Positions 49,301-61,548 of a DNA stretch of 64,000 nt are shown here, piece after piece; position 1 is the first letter of the stretch; the number at the start of each line of letters is the position of its first letter. Origin of the DNA: Ancylostoma caninum (Eukaryota; Nematoda; Chromadorea; Rhabditida; Ancylostomatidae); the NCBI GenBank assembly GCA_037903475.1, contig JBAJFG010000611.1, positions 4,092,001 through 4,156,000 on the forward strand. Reading direction: 5' to 3'. Position numbers and translations under genes: made by a program. The notes under the pieces were generated by a model. That model was not told where the DNA came from. It worked only from the letters and a program-made list of their open reading frames with translations, and did not search any database.

Positions 49301-49908
49301 TGGAGTCTTTCGAAGGATTCTTTGACAAGTACATATGTACCTTCGGAGCCAAAAGATTAATAATTATCAAAATTTAACAGAGAATGGACTTGCCCTTACT
49401 GAAAACATCAAAATTGCTATTAGAGGTGGCCCGTAATGTGTATGTGTTTTACGCTATGCACTCACCTGGTTCTTGTAGTCAAAGAGTATGAATTCGAAGA
49501 AAGCTGGAATTACTGGGACTGCCTACGTTGGAATTACCCGCACTGCCTACACACTTGCGAAAATGTATCATATCCTGGGATTTAAGTATGAAACTTGGTT
49601 TCGATTAGGTTTTCTGAAATACCGAACTCATCAGAGCTAGCAAAGTATTCCAAAAACTAGTGCAGCATTATGAAACTTAAAATTTTGGGATGGCAATACA
49701 TTTACATACGAGACGCACTATAGTAAGCTGACCTCTAAAGTCATTTGTTTCTACCACATTGGCATTTTTATGACAACTATTTCAGGTGGCTGCTCTCACC
49801 GTCTACGATATGTGCAAAGCAGTCACGCAAAAGATGGTGATCAGTGAAATTCGGCTTGTTTCAAAAACTGGTGGTAAAACAGAGTACAAAGCAGTCTCCG
49901 ACTTCTGA
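46324..49908 (+). CDS. MOCS1: MOCS1B: cyclic pyranopterin monophosphate synthase (MoaC-like)
   Basis: Second enzymatic activity of cPMP formation, converting the MoaA product to cyclic pyranopterin monophosphate. Exons 46324-46379, 46437-46496, 47422-47592, 47730-47813 and 49786-49908 join in frame to about 163 residues, the length of MoaC. Motifs: [78 protein letters not shown] and [10 protein letters not shown], which carry the conserved Lys, His/Cys and Glu-Met-Glu positions of the family. The stop is TGA at 49906-49908. No separate start codon in good context precedes the first exon, so expression is expected as a fusion with the MoaA half by exon skipping, although a bicistronic or trans-spliced message is not excluded. 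No AATAAA was seen just downstream. Confidence 0.9.
48002..49229. mobile_element. CTAGG-ended element with TCGCGACA arrays, in the last MOCS1 intron
   Basis: The ends CTAGGGCCGGTAGTAAACCC (48002) and the complement of the right end, CTAGGCTGGTAGTAAACCC (to 49229), form ~22-bp inverted repeats. Next to each end, many copies of TCGCGACA or TCGTGACA occur, including the perfect 12-bp palindrome ATGTCGCGACAT at 48025-48036 and 49095-49106. There is no transposase frame and no clear target duplication. The 1.23-kb element is probably non-autonomous. Confidence 0.7.
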
Positions 49909-50327
49909 ACACATCCGCTCCGTCAGGTTTTCTAAATTCTTTCTGGAATTCACTTTTTAAAGTAATGTAATTCACTTACGTACTAAAAATATCTAGTGCC
50001 TTGTTGTGTTTCACTGTTTTAGCCCTCTCTTGCACAGGGTTTTGCTAGGATTTTCATTCATTTTCCTATGATTGTCATTGTTTTTCCAATTACTGCGGTT
50101 GCCCCTGTTTCACTCGACTTTGTTCGCGTATCACATGTATATTTGGTGCTCACTTAGCTTCCTGTAAATATGGTCAGGAATATGTCAGGAATAATAATCA
50201 CTGTTTACTGTTGCTTGCTAGGAACGAATTGAACTTAAAAAAAGCAATTGTTGAATGTTTGAACAAGTTTCATTGCATTGTATAGAACATGTGAAAGTTT
50301 TATTTCCGAATATTTGTGATAGCAGAG
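49909..50327. other. tail-to-tail intergenic between MOCS1 and lipase
   Basis: 419 bp separate the two stop codons. A minus-strand AATAAA (TTTATT at 50299-50304) lies 24 nt beyond the lipase stop and is its probable poly(A) signal. Confidence 0.6.
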
Positions 50328-53300
50328 TTATTGGAGTTTTATTGATATTCTTGTATGATATCCATCTCTTTCCGAAGGTATAGAGCCATTGCTGTTGTCG
50401 TGTATCATAGAGCTTCTGTGAAACCATGATCCATCATCATTTCCCTGCGATTCTATCTTTGAGGATGAGCTGATTCGACCGCTGTTCCATAAATCGTTTT
50501 TCTGTTCGCGAAAAAATCTTCTGATTCTGTCCATGTTGATGTCTGACGAGTTGTCGAGAAGTCCCGCTTTTGGGAGCACATCGACTGGAACCCTGCTGTC
50601 CACAGCCACATCACTAACACTAAGATCTCCAATGTCCAGAGGATCCGTTGTATTATTTCGAGGCTTGTCCTTTTCCTCCTCTCCTTTCCCAGGTTCGGTA
50701 TGTGTTCCTTCACCGAAGTGGCCTTGTATCATCGAGATTTGTAATTGATGAGTGGTGTCGAGAGTGTCGTCGTGGTTCAAGTTTCGGAATGACTTATGTC
50801 CATCCTCACCAGTGATGGATGCGGTTACCTTAAATTCAGATTCTCAGAGAAAAGGTCATTCATTTCACCATAATGTACATATATATATATATATATATAT
50901 CCATCGCAAAATTAGGAGATGCATCCGAATGATGTATGAAATCTTGGATTTTTACCTGCACTTCCAAGTTTTGGAAATCAAATTAGATTAAAGGCAGCAG
51001 GAGCTGAAATTCTCGACTCTGAGCTGAGCTGCGGGTGGTGAAGTACAGACTCGGCACATCATAAATGTGAAACGAACACAGACAATGATGGCTTACCTGC
51101 AGAGAAAATGGAACATTTGTCGCGAACACGCCTGGCCGTGTTCGTGCGTCTACGGACGTTCGTCACCCGCCGCGCCGCCGCGCGCGAAATCGCGCGCGAC
51201 ACTACCTTTTTTTTCCCTGGCGCAGATGCCCGGAGGGTGGGTATGGAGCGTTATACCTGGAGTGGGAGGCGCGGTCGAGCTCTGACCAATCGCAGAGCTG
51301 AGCTGCACCGTCCTCTTCTGGTATAACACCCCACACACCGGGAGGGTTTGTCGCGCACTCCGCCCTTTTCGCCGCGTTCGCGAAACGACGGGTGACGAAC
51401 GTCACGTAATCGTGTTCGTGCGCGGACGAGTTTTCCCCGGCGCGAAAGCCATTGCGGCGCGTGGTTTTGGCCGAGTCCCGCCATGAAACCTCGTGAATTG
51501 AATGCATTTCGTTTTCCCTTTGCGCTAAACCACGCACCGCAATGGCTTTTGCGTCGGGGAAAACTCGTCCGCGCGCGAACACGGCCAGGCGTGTTCGCCA
51601 CGAATGTTCCATTTTCTCTGCAGGTGAGCCATCATTGTCTGTGTTCGTTTCCCATTTATGATGTGTTGAGTCTGTACTTCATCACCCAGAGCTCAGCTCG
51701 GAGGCGAGGATTTCAGCTCCTGCTGCCTTTAAAGCCTAATTAGTCAACACCTGAAAGAGAAAGGGAAAAGTAGTATTTAAACTGAAAGAATATTGGCGGG
51801 TTTTCTTAATTGTCCTTGGAAGAGTTATAAAAAAAGGTAATTAATACATCGAAAGCGAGACAGCACGTCCCTTCCCTTTCCACTTTCGCTATCAGGGGGT
51901 TTAAAGGCATTTTCACTTGCGATGTCCTAGTTCATTTCATTTTTTGGCGCTGCTTGCCTATTACTTTACAAATTGATTCACCATTCCCTTTTATTACTGA
52001 CACAGATCTTACGCTTCTCTTTATACGGTACTACCACCGCAACTTTATACTACTGCTTCCTACTCGGGACAAACCACCAAGCTCACCCTCGTCTCATCCC
52101 TGGCTCAAATGGATTTCTAAGACTCACCTTGTCGCAAACTTTGTATCCAATCCTATCATCAATGTGGCTGTACATAGAGAAGACCGCCTTCCCTTCGTAG
52201 TGGTGATTTCGATTGATGTCCTCAAAACCGATAATTTTCCAGCAGTGATTATTACTGTGCTCTTTGTATATGTGCGTACCACTACACTCTGATTGTAAGG
52301 CTCCAAAAGTTTCGCTAAAACTATGCGATTGTGGAATGTTTTGATGTGGATGGAATTTCAGCTGTACTCTATGTATTGCAAATTTTATCACACCTACATT
52401 GAGAAATTCGCTTTCCATAGGGCAGAATCCTGAATACAATCCAACAACTCTGTCACATATAGGAAGTGTACCAAGAACACACGTGGGCACTGATAATCCA
52501 GCGACCTGCAAAAATAATAATGTAGCGGAATGAATAACGCTGGCCTTCTTACTTACCCTGAATGTCATTCCGTGATTTGGACCTGCTATCCCTAAAAATG
52601 TGTCGACGTATCGAGTGAGTGGTCTGCCCAAATCTTCGTTTGTGTCTACACATCGCCCTAGATATCAAATAATACTATTTACATGCTAAAAAGTACTAAT
52701 AGCATAGGAAAAATTGGTGGAAAAAGTGGAAAAATATTTATGTTTTGAGGAAGTCGAGGCCTGTAACGACAAACAAGAATCATAAAAACCTCCTAAGATA
52801 GCTTTCCTAGCAATAGGAACACCCAGAGAGAAAGCTACAACATCGACGTTTTGGCGAGCATAGTAGCGTACAGCGAGGATTAGAGCTCGGATCTTAAAGG
52901 CATATGGTCAAAATGATAGGCACATCACTGCTACCTCTGTATGCTCACCTGCTTCACGTACTCACACTTCATCGAGTACAAGGTCCACTGTAAAGGATTC
53001 AGCCTCGCCCCATTTGCGTACGAAGTTGAGTATAATTCGCTGTCGGTATAGCCAACAACCCTACAATGTTGAGCATTTGAAAGCAGAAGGACCATGACGT
53101 TTCATTGTTCTGTTGTGCGTTCGATGACGCGGACAAGTGTAATCGCGTAGACATTCTTGGGCTCTACCAAGGAATGGAGCTACACATTTCATGCTCGACC
53201 AAAATTACTGAGATCCATGAAACTGGACTATTTTTCAGTAAAGGTAAAATAAGAACCACAGTGTATCAACGCCTATTCCCTCCATAGGATCAACAGTGAT

Positions 53301-54922
53301 TTCTACGATGGATTCCATACCTTCTGCAAACCAAACGTCAGTTGGGAATTACGGAGTAGTGGGATAATGTTCCCAATACGGACAGTACCAAGCAGTGGCA
53401 GAAGCATGGGCGCCCCCCCCCCCCCCCTTCCACAAACTCCCAAGAATGGGTGACTAAATTTTGGAAAACACTTTACAGTACAAAAAATATTGCATCTGTT
53501 CATTTTTGTTTCTTTTTTTATTTTTAAAACTATTTTTGTCAATTATTCATTAATATTAAGGTTAATTTTGTTAATTTTATTTTCCTCTGGATCCCCACGG
53601 TTTTCTTCCCACGCCCCCCCCCCTCGCTCCCATTTTCTGCGTCCCTAGGTCTGAGGGGCACATCAGTAGTGGTAGCGTTAGAGAAAGAAGTGTGGTCTTC
53701 AGTGCAAATGAGTTACTTATTTGTAAACTCAAACAAAATTAAGAAAGAGGAACCAAAGCTAGTGCAAAAATCAAAACGTGACCCTTTCAAATGAGTTCAC
53801 TTATAGATCTATAGCCGTTAACTCATGAAATGTCACGCAATCCTCGTCTCAAAAAAATCTAGAATATGTCCGCTGTTAAAGGAGTGGTTGGTATTTCGAA
53901 TGGTAGTTTGATTTCTACAGAATATACAAAGTTATCATCATTAGAAAAGTGCCTTAGTAACAGTCATTTTTAAGGAATAAAATCGCATCCAATTTGAAGG
54001 ATTTTCACTCTAAACAGCTTTTTTACTCATCAAGAAATGTATCATAGTAATTCTAATCAGTGAATGGGTCATTTGTAGAAGATAAACTATAGCGTGCGGC
54101 TTACAGGGATTTGAATATCTGGGAAAAATCTAAAGCCGTAACATAAGTGGCGAATATGACTTGATATTGCTGAAAATTGTAGGCGTTGCAATATTTAACA
54201 AACTTTCCTTGTAGCAATGCGGTGCTGGGTTTCCACAGGATTTCAGAATTGGATTTCAAGAGGGGGAGCGGTATTCTGAATTGTTTCCTCAACTGGGATT
54301 CATTCTTCCTCGCTCAATTTAACCTTCAACTTTGTGGAGCATACTGATTGAGTTGCTATGTAGCGCTTATACCAACGCGTGTATGCGTGTTTTTGTTTAT
54401 AATAGCGCACAGCACTTATCAAAGCATGGATTTCCTCCAAGATATGCAAAAAAAAAGTTTTTTTCAGCTCATGAATCTCCCACATGCTTTCTACAATTAT
54501 TTCTATGTTCATTTATTGTGCGGAACCAAAGTCAAAGTGTGTCAACAAACTTGTAGTGGTTCGCCACAGCCTGCATTTTGAGACCGGCAACATCAGATAC
54601 TCCGTGGACAAATATGACAGGATCGTGAGCAATACTATCGTTATCGTCTTTTTTTCCTCCGAAGGACCCGCTGCTGCCCAGATCGCTCCTAAACAACAAT
54701 CTCTCAAGTAGTACACTTAGATATGCATGAAAAGAATTTTTTGGTAATTGTTACAAAGTATGTTAAACAATTAACAATTGCGTCATGATTATTGCATTAC
54801 CTCTGAAGAAGATCCCTAAACTTCGATCCATAGTTAACCTCCAAAAAATCAGCAAAATGCTTGCTGAAGAAGCAATGCGTTGGAAAAACAAAGTAAATAA
54901 CTAGTAAATAGATAGGTAGCAT
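50328..54922 (-). CDS. secreted class 2 lipase (C. elegans LIPS-like)
   Basis: Alpha/beta-hydrolase of the Lipase_2 (EstA/LIPS) family, predicted to hydrolyse lipid esters outside the cell. Eight exons keep frame: 54801-54922, 54551-54688, 52949-53060, 52790-52892, 52557-52657, 52398-52505, 52128-52220 and 50328-50828, giving 425 residues. The start is the ATG at 54922 because it opens a signal peptide (MLPIYLLVIYFVFPTHC); an in-frame ATG at 54979 would put a polar stretch before it. In order: SKHFADFLEVNYG, GSFGGKK, PVIFVHGVSDVAG (oxyanion region), GYTDSELY, VDVVAFSLGVPIARKAILGG (nucleophile Ser146), DTFLGIAGPNHG, CDRVVGLYSGFCP, SHIDDRIGY (catalytic Asp249 or 250) and NLNHDDT (catalytic His278). 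From about residue 297 a 129-residue Ser/Asp/Gly-rich tail, with no domain I recognise, extends beyond the usual family end. Substrate is unknown. Confidence 0.88.
50992..51728. mobile_element. TTAA-flanked fold-back element in a lipase intron
   Basis: TTAA at 50988-50991 and 51729-51732 flanks inverted repeats of about 150 bp (50992 to about 51145 with about 51575-51728) that begin AGGCAGCAGGAGCTGAAAT. Inside, a second pair of arms, about 51405-51465 with about 51530-51590, contains GGACGAGTTTTCCCCGGCGC and its near complement, so the element can fold twice. The interior is rich in CGCG. No transposase motif. It lies within the 1.3-kb intron before the last lipase exon. Confidence 0.8.
53391..53650. 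repeat. possible G/C-tract MITE
   Basis: AGTGGCAGAAGCATGGGCG (about 53393) followed by 14 C residues (53414-53427) resembles the reverse complement of the CCCCC-CGCTCCCATTTTCTGCG sequence ending near 53645. It is similar in style to the MITE at 36478-36743. It lies in a lipase intron. The boundaries and target duplication are unclear. Confidence 0.35.
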
Positions 54923-55694
54923 AGCCAGCCAAAGACAAGTGCTGATGTTGTGCTCCTCGCAAAACCCTTTTGACCCCATTCACAACTCGCCTCCCGAAGA
55001 CCAAGAGTTACTTAATTGCTCGATAATGACTATAATTCTAATATGGAGTCGTTCAACTCATGTTCCGGTCAGGTTTCGGCTGATTTCCGCTCTTTTTCCT
55101 GCGAACAGCTCTTATTACAAATGGGAAATGGATAATCATAGATACAAGGTTATGAAAAACTAAGAACCTAAAGATGATCGTGCTAATCATCAAGGCTTAG
55201 ACCAAGGCCAAGGAGATACTTGCAGGACCTATGGAGCTTCTGCAACCGTTTTATCCTTACCTTATCTGCTTAGAGCTCTAGCGACAGCCAATCCTTTTTG
55301 AAGAGCACACTGGAATCAGGTACGCTGAGGAAAATGCTGCATCACCTTGTAATCCTACCGTTCATTTCTGTGAACCCGTCCACCTTTTCTATGGAAACCA
55401 TTATTCCATTGAGCAGAATCTGGTTTTCATTTGTCTATCCACCTATCTATGTAATTATTCACTTATTTACTACACCGACTATAAATCGGTGCCCCAAAAA
55501 AGTAACACAGATGACGTTTGGCGAAAAAAATAAGCACTGCGGCTACCTTCACAAAATGAGATATGGAATGGCCCGTATAAACGACTCATGATAGTAACGC
55601 TTAGAAGACTAATCACAAAACAGGTAGGAGCCGAACACTGCCTAGGTGGATTTTCACCAAAGTTGTCAGTTTGGGAGCGAGTGAGCATGCCGAT
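54923..55694. other. region upstream of the lipase gene
   Basis: Expected to hold the lipase promoter. No TATA-like box, trans-splice acceptor of good quality, or other gene was recognised. Confidence 0.35.
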
Positions 55695-56281
55695 CAGGGA
55701 TGTGCGGATCATCCGTATCCGGTTGTCCATTTTGCCGTTATCAGTAGGATTTGGTCTATCCGTTATCCGCACCGTTAGGCGGGCTTGTAGTGCCTGATAA
55801 CGGTGCGGATGAAGCCAAAAATAGTTGCTTCATTTCCCAACAGAGGAGGGCTTCCATTCCAATATTTAGTCGATCTAGCGCATTTTACGTCATCAGTGAT
55901 TTACGGTTTTGTAGCAAGGTAGGCGAAGGTAATGCAGACTTGTACCTACTCAGAAAGAAATGTTCTTGCTTATCTTCTCTGAGTCGTCTGACAAAAGCCA
56001 GGCAATAACCTCGAAACCACCATCTAATTGTAAAATTATCAACAATGTTGGCTAATATTTGGCCATTAGCAATGTTCAAATTGATGACATCGCAGCTCAG
56101 CGATGAGTAGTGCCTCTTCCTCGCTTCATTTCGACCATTCATTGAACCCTACTGTTTCTATCAATTTTTGAATATATTGGTCAAATTGCGCTCGAAAGTC
56201 AATACGTCCATAATATATAATATAATATCCGTGATCCGCACCGTTATCCGGTTTTGAAATTTTCGTATCCGCTCATCCCTG
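55695..56281. mobile_element. hAT-like MITE
   Basis: Ends CAGGGATGTGCGGAT (55695) and the complement of the right end, CAGGGATGAGCGGAT (to 56281), are near-identical. The flanks ATGCCGAT (55687-55694) and ATGCCAAT (56282-56289) match at 7 of 8 bases, the 8-bp duplication expected for hAT. Inside, CCGTTATCCGCACCGTTA-like words occur inverted near both ends. There is no transposase frame in 587 bp. Confidence 0.8.
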
Positions 56282-56289
56282 ATGCCAAT

Positions 56290-56905
56290 CATTTTTACCA
56301 TTTCGAATTTCGCAGCAGAGCACTATTTTTAGCATAGCACCAGCAATCTAATAGAATGGGAACCTTAGACCGACCACACTCAGAGGTAGCTTACACCTTC
56401 AAGGACTCGCATCCAGTTATTAGATTTTTTGAGTCAGGAGGACTATGAGTTTGACCCTCCTATCCCTTTTCGCCTGGTAGAAATCATGTGGTACGTTTGA
56501 CCAAAGCATATATCAATTGGCGAATGGTTTTCGGTCATTAAAATTCAACTCAAATCAACTCGAATGGGCTTTTCAACTGCGGTTTATTTCGCAGTACGTC
56601 ATCTCCATGAGAGGACATACGAAACCTTGGGGTACAGTTCCAGGAAGTGAGTGTCCTAGACATTTCTAGTGCACATATGGTGTGATCCCGTCTCCCAAAC
56701 GTTCCCTACAAAGCGGAACGATCACTGCTGCAGATGAGTCTGAGATGTAGGTTGCTTCTCTAGCATAGTGAGATTCAAGACAGATGATTCAGTAGCGCTT
56801 CTATAGTGCTTCCTCATGATTCAGATGAGGTCAGCAATAGATCCTTTGATAACAAGATACAATGGGATAAGCATGTGGGGACAGAGCTAATGAATCAACC
56901 TAGTA
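56290..56905. other. intergenic, nothing recognised
   Basis: No motif or repeat boundary was seen. It could include flanking sequence of the BEL/Pao relic, but no LTR was identified. Confidence 0.35.
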
Positions 56906-57056
56906 CTATATCCAGATGCTGCAAAGACTCACGACAACGAAACCACCTATATAGCGGGACACCCTTCCTGACTTCTTCAATAGAATCATGGCAATACCGA
57001 CTGGAAGTGCCGCTGTAGAACGTGGTTTCTTCCTGTACACTTTCCCAAATCTCTCA

Positions 57057-58153
57057 TCAATATGGAGGCGTATGTACACGAGGTGTGCAAATCTCAAGAT
57101 AATCTTCTACATGGTCGTTCCAGATCCTTGCGCTAGTGATGTCGTGTTTACTCGGCTTGGGCTTCTTTGCTCCGAAGATGTACATAACTAGGCCAACGGT
57201 GCGCATTATTGGGAGTTCTAGCTCATCCGCTCGTACCCCCTTTATGCAAGATTTGTCTGCTCCTGTGTCAAGGAGAATTTGGACTTCTTGGAGTTTTCCC
57301 GTCTTAGCATGCTTAATACGCGCTTTGCCTGTGAGCAGAAATACATCAACCTTCTTAGATGAAAGTCCCTCTGCAGCATATCCAGTTGCTGTGCCGAATA
57401 CTGCTTCCGGCTCATTACTGTGTGAGCTCGCGATACTCTCTACACAATGGACATTCGTCCCTTTCCGGAACTTTGTCCTGTTTCCCTCTTTGCTTTTCGC
57501 ACGTTGGGGTTGACGTGTGCTTTTTTTTGGAATTCTGATAGCGCTTCCAGTAGCTTGGGACACATTGAAAAGTGATGATTTTCCCTATTGCACCTAGCGC
57601 AGCCTTTACTTTCCTGAGAGAAGTGGACCTGCTTTCCACAATTCATGCACAATTTATACTCTTTCAGAGACTCGATGCGGTCTTTTATCACTTTGACCTT
57701 TCAACATCGCAGGAAATTGTGGTCGTCTCCCTCGCAATAGAGACATTTTCTGTGTGCTGTTGGTGCATTGCGCTCCTGCAGACGGTCGAGTCGTTTCTCC
57801 ACTCTTTGAGCTTCATCACCGGGCAGTGTATAAGGCTCGGCGTCGTGGAGCATTACTCTGCTACTCGCTCTCCTATCGTTATGGACTTATCCAGTTCTGC
57901 AAGCAACTCCTGACATACCAGTCCTCAGAGTTCTACTTGTGGAGATCTATTTGGAATTTCGCGGAATCTTGCGCTGGAGATCTATTCGGAATTTCGCGAG
58001 TACCATTTGGGTTATGAAGGATCCTCGCAACATTACTTCATTTTGTCGTAATTGGGGTGTTGGGGAACCCAGATACTCCAGAACTTGCCGTTGATCCCTG
58101 ATCGCATTGCTCTTTGCGATGGCTGTTTCCAAGCGGGACTGTAGGTGGCACAC
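57057..58153 (-). pseudogene. BEL/Pao LTR-retrotransposon relic (gag and protease)
   Basis: Read on the minus strand from right to left. A gag segment contains 'MVLAKFRIDLQRKIPRNSK' (about 57950-58010). A Cys/His region 'CMNCGKQVHFSQESKGCARC' with a following HH-x3-MC lies at about 57580-57660, typical of zinc knuckles in Pao-type gag. A retroviral-type aspartic protease with 'VQILLDTGADKSCI' (active-site DTG) lies near 57255-57290, followed by a 'FGAKKPKPSKHD'-like segment. The reading shifts frame at least twice. Reverse transcriptase, integrase and LTRs were not found, so only the gag-protease part survives. Confidence 0.7.
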
Positions 58154-58279
58154 AAGCCTCGATTGATCATCATATTTAGATCAGGGTCAAGCGTGTGTTG
58201 ATAAATTATCAACGGGAGGTCATATGGTGGGTGGATAGAGGGGAGGGGGGGGGGGGAATCGTAGAAAGGAGAGATCGTG

Positions 58280-59370
58280 GTTGTGGTTGAGAATTCTAGT
58301 ACTACTTTTAGTAGTACTACTGCAAGACCACCGAACGAGACTGAAATTCGGACGGTCATTTTTGTGCATATGTACTGCCAGTCCTGCTCATCCTGGAAGC
58401 CGACTAAAGTTTCACTATGGATCGTGTGCTTTGCCTACGAGTTTCAGCTCTCCAGCATCAATAGGGAAGATTCAGCAAAAGAATTACGGAAGTGATGTTC
58501 AGTCGATAAGAATGGCCTTTTTACTTTTTTTATCGAATAGATTAAAGCAGGAAGGGTGACAACCGAAGGTAAGTGAAGCACACTGGAGAGCGCAAACCTT
58601 CTACTAATCAAAATTGTGAAAAAAAATCAGCACCTCTACTGGCTAATCTCCTGTTATTCATGTCCAACTACAACCATGTCTTCAAGCGAGCCAAAATTTT
58701 AGGTGAAAATTTTTGCACGTTTGTACTGGCAGTCCTTCTCAGTCCTGTGGACCAGCAAAAGGCCATTCTGTGGCACCCATCCAACTGAGGTACCCCCTAG
58801 CTTCAGGTCTCCATGTTCAACAGAAATGATTCAGCACGGGAATTACTGACATGAGGTTTTGTCGATAAAATGGCTTTTTTGCATGTTTTTTTTTATCGAC
58901 GGAGCTGAATCGAAGTGGAGCCAGCTGCGGAAAAATGAGCTGCACATCCTGAAAGCCCAAACCTTCGACTATTTAAAACTGAAAAAAAAACCGGTACCTC
59001 AGCAGGCCAGACCTTCTGCTATTAGTGTCCGACTACGACGATGCCTCTGAGCGAGTCAAAATTTTAGGTGAAAATGTTCGCACGTTCGTACTGCCAGACC
59101 CATCCAGTCCTCCGAGCCGATAAAAAGTCATTCTATAGACTCTGCAACTGTACTTTACCTCCACGTTTCAGGGCTCTAGGTTCAAGAGAATGATTCAGCA
59201 CGAGAATTACGGAGATGAGGTTTCGTCGATAAAAATGACCTTTTTACATATTCTTGTCGACAAAATTGAATCGAGACAGAGGCAGCTACGGAGAAGGAGC
59301 TGCAAAGACTGAAAGCACAAACCCTCGACTATTTAAAACTGAAAAAATTGGCACCTTTACTTTCTAGATG
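58280..59370. repeat. tandem repeat, three units of ~360 bp
   Basis: Landmark GATTCAGCA-GAATTAC occurs at 58469, 58828 and 59192 (spacing 359 and 364 bp). Each is followed by a GTCGATAA-AATGGC/ACCTTTTT block, a GAAGC/GAGCTG section, AAACCTTC(G/T)ACTA and CAAAATTTTAGGTGAAAAT. Units have diverged by substitution and small indels. No protein frame runs through all units. Confidence 0.85.
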
Positions 59371-61548
59371 TCCTATGAATCTAAAGGAATGCGTAAATGA
59401 AGGATGGCTCACTCCATTCAAACGAAATCATTGGCTTAAGCAAAAGTGGGAGAGAAAAGCCGTTTCCGAAAAGAAAGAAAGGATTGACTGTGGACTAAAG
59501 TAACGAATAAATGGTGGTCCTCAATGGCTCATGGCAATGGCTACAAATCGTGCACGATGAGTGCCAACAAAATGGCAGCGGATGCCAAATAAAGAGTCAG
59601 AGCAACTACAAGTCTCAACACCGCGATCGAACTAAGAAAATCAGAGACAGTGAGCTCCGACAAAAGGCAGTCAGATATTAATCTAATCAGATGTGAACAG
59701 AAGCCCAGACGAGCACACACCGCGGTATCGGCGATGATTGTGGGTGAGACCCGATGACAATGAACTGGCCCATTGCCAACTGCAAATGAAGTGCTCGTAT
59801 AATAGCGCACAAATAACAGCAAACGTTTATTGTTGGTCACAATATGCGACGAAATACAACAATATCTCCTTACTTTCGTAAGAAACCAAACAAACTGATT
59901 GATCAGTAGCAACTATCTCTTTATATATAAAGCGTATCAGAAGTTTCTCGCATACTTCGTTGCGTTCGGCACAGCAGCTTCCACGTGAACAAACACGCTT
60001 TGCCTTAAGCGAGAGGAAATGTACGCCTGAAGTCGGGTGCAATGCAGTAAGAAGCTACGACACCTTTTGAAGATTTTGTTCAAAGACAGCACCCATCCAA
60101 ATTCTAGACTCCTACTTGAAGTGTAAACAGCAACAAGTGTCGTCTGAGTATTAAAATATTGAATGATGGCTTACCTGTAAGCAAACTCGAATGGCAGTCA
60201 CGAAGTCAGCTGTATCAGAGTTGCTCGCTCTGGGACGATGCCCCAACTATGCAGGCGCGGTCAATTGCACAAGCCGCCTTTCATACCGCTGGCGAGATCC
60301 AGGCACCTAAAGGAGCGGGCATCCACACATAAAGCAGCACTTTGATTTCGCATGCTTCACGCTAATTTACCATTCCATGTGAGTTCTACATTCATCAAAG
60401 TCCCTAAATAATTGACACAGGTGCTTGGATAGTGCTGACAAGGCACCACATCTCGTTGAATTTGGAATTTTCCCGATTTGACCTTGAACTAATATCCATC
60501 AGATGAATAACGAGAAAATATGAGGCTGCGAGATCAGACGCTGTTTTTCTGCGTCCCCTCTTGTTACTCGTGAATCGCGCCACGCAGAAGTCTATGCGCT
60601 TGCGCATGTGACGGGACATGTGCTATCTGGAGCGGTATCGCTGCGTGAGAGCGTGCAAAGCAGCTGAGTTTGTGATTGCCATTCGAGTTCTCCTCAGACG
60701 TAAATCATAATTCTTTCGGTCCGTCTAACAATTTTGTTTCGCTGGAAGTGCTTTTCTCTACTGACACTTTAACTCGGTGCCAAAAAATTTGACGAGTGCT
60801 GCCTTTGAGCATCAGATTCCCCTCAAACTGCAGATAGCGATTTGTGGGGATTCTGACTGAAATGTGGAAGAGTCATGTTGCTTTTTGTACTTTTGCTGTT
60901 GGTTCTCCAAGCGTATATTCTGTCAAGAACCAGATAGACAATCAACGAAAGAACATTACCTGAGGTGCAGCATGCTAACATCTGGATGGTTAAGAGAATC
61001 CTAGTGTTGGTACCCAGGACGGACTGATGAAGTACCAAGTGATTCGATCACGTGTTTATATTTTAATCTACTACTCCTAAGAAACAAGTTATGGTTTTAT
61101 ATCACCTATGTCAAATGGGGGCAGAAGAACTAGGATCGAACCGAGTTATAGCTCCTCTTTTGCATCATCATCGACCATAACCAAATCCTCTTTCCTCGTG
61201 AGTATGCACCAATCCTTAACAAAGATTTGGGAAGAAGTATTTGCTATGAAATTGGGTAGAAAATTAATTCAAGAGGCTGATTCCTTCTCCTCATCCTTCA
61301 ACCACCTCTTCCTCTGCTAGAATAAACAACTTTACAGTTGTTTTGTCTACATTAGCGGTAGTATGACAGTTCCGTAAGACTCCGTAGCATTAACAGCTCT
61401 CAGCTTTCAGTATTTGGAATATCATCAAGGCGAAGCTATGGCGCAGACAGTAACATGGCGTCAATGAAGACAAAACACGCGTACGTTGCTCCTTCTAGCG
61501 AGGTTGGAAATTACGAAAGAGCAAAACAAAAATGAAAATATATACAAA
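59371..61548. other. intergenic, possible unassigned exons
   Basis: No gene could be supported. A minus-strand stretch at about 60960-61020 (GTNTRILLTIQMLACCTS before a CAG|GTAATG-like donor) and another at about 59520-59640 look exon-like but match no family I recognise. Confidence 0.3.

Noticed and set aside
59520..59640. Exon-like minus-strand stretch with Cys-rich (CSCS--FGIRC) reading
   Set aside because: One frame suggests an EGF-like piece, another a membrane segment, and no neighbouring exon supports either.
61108..61320. Plus-strand 70-codon Ser-rich frame
   Set aside because: No splice or start support and no motif; likely chance within intergenic DNA.
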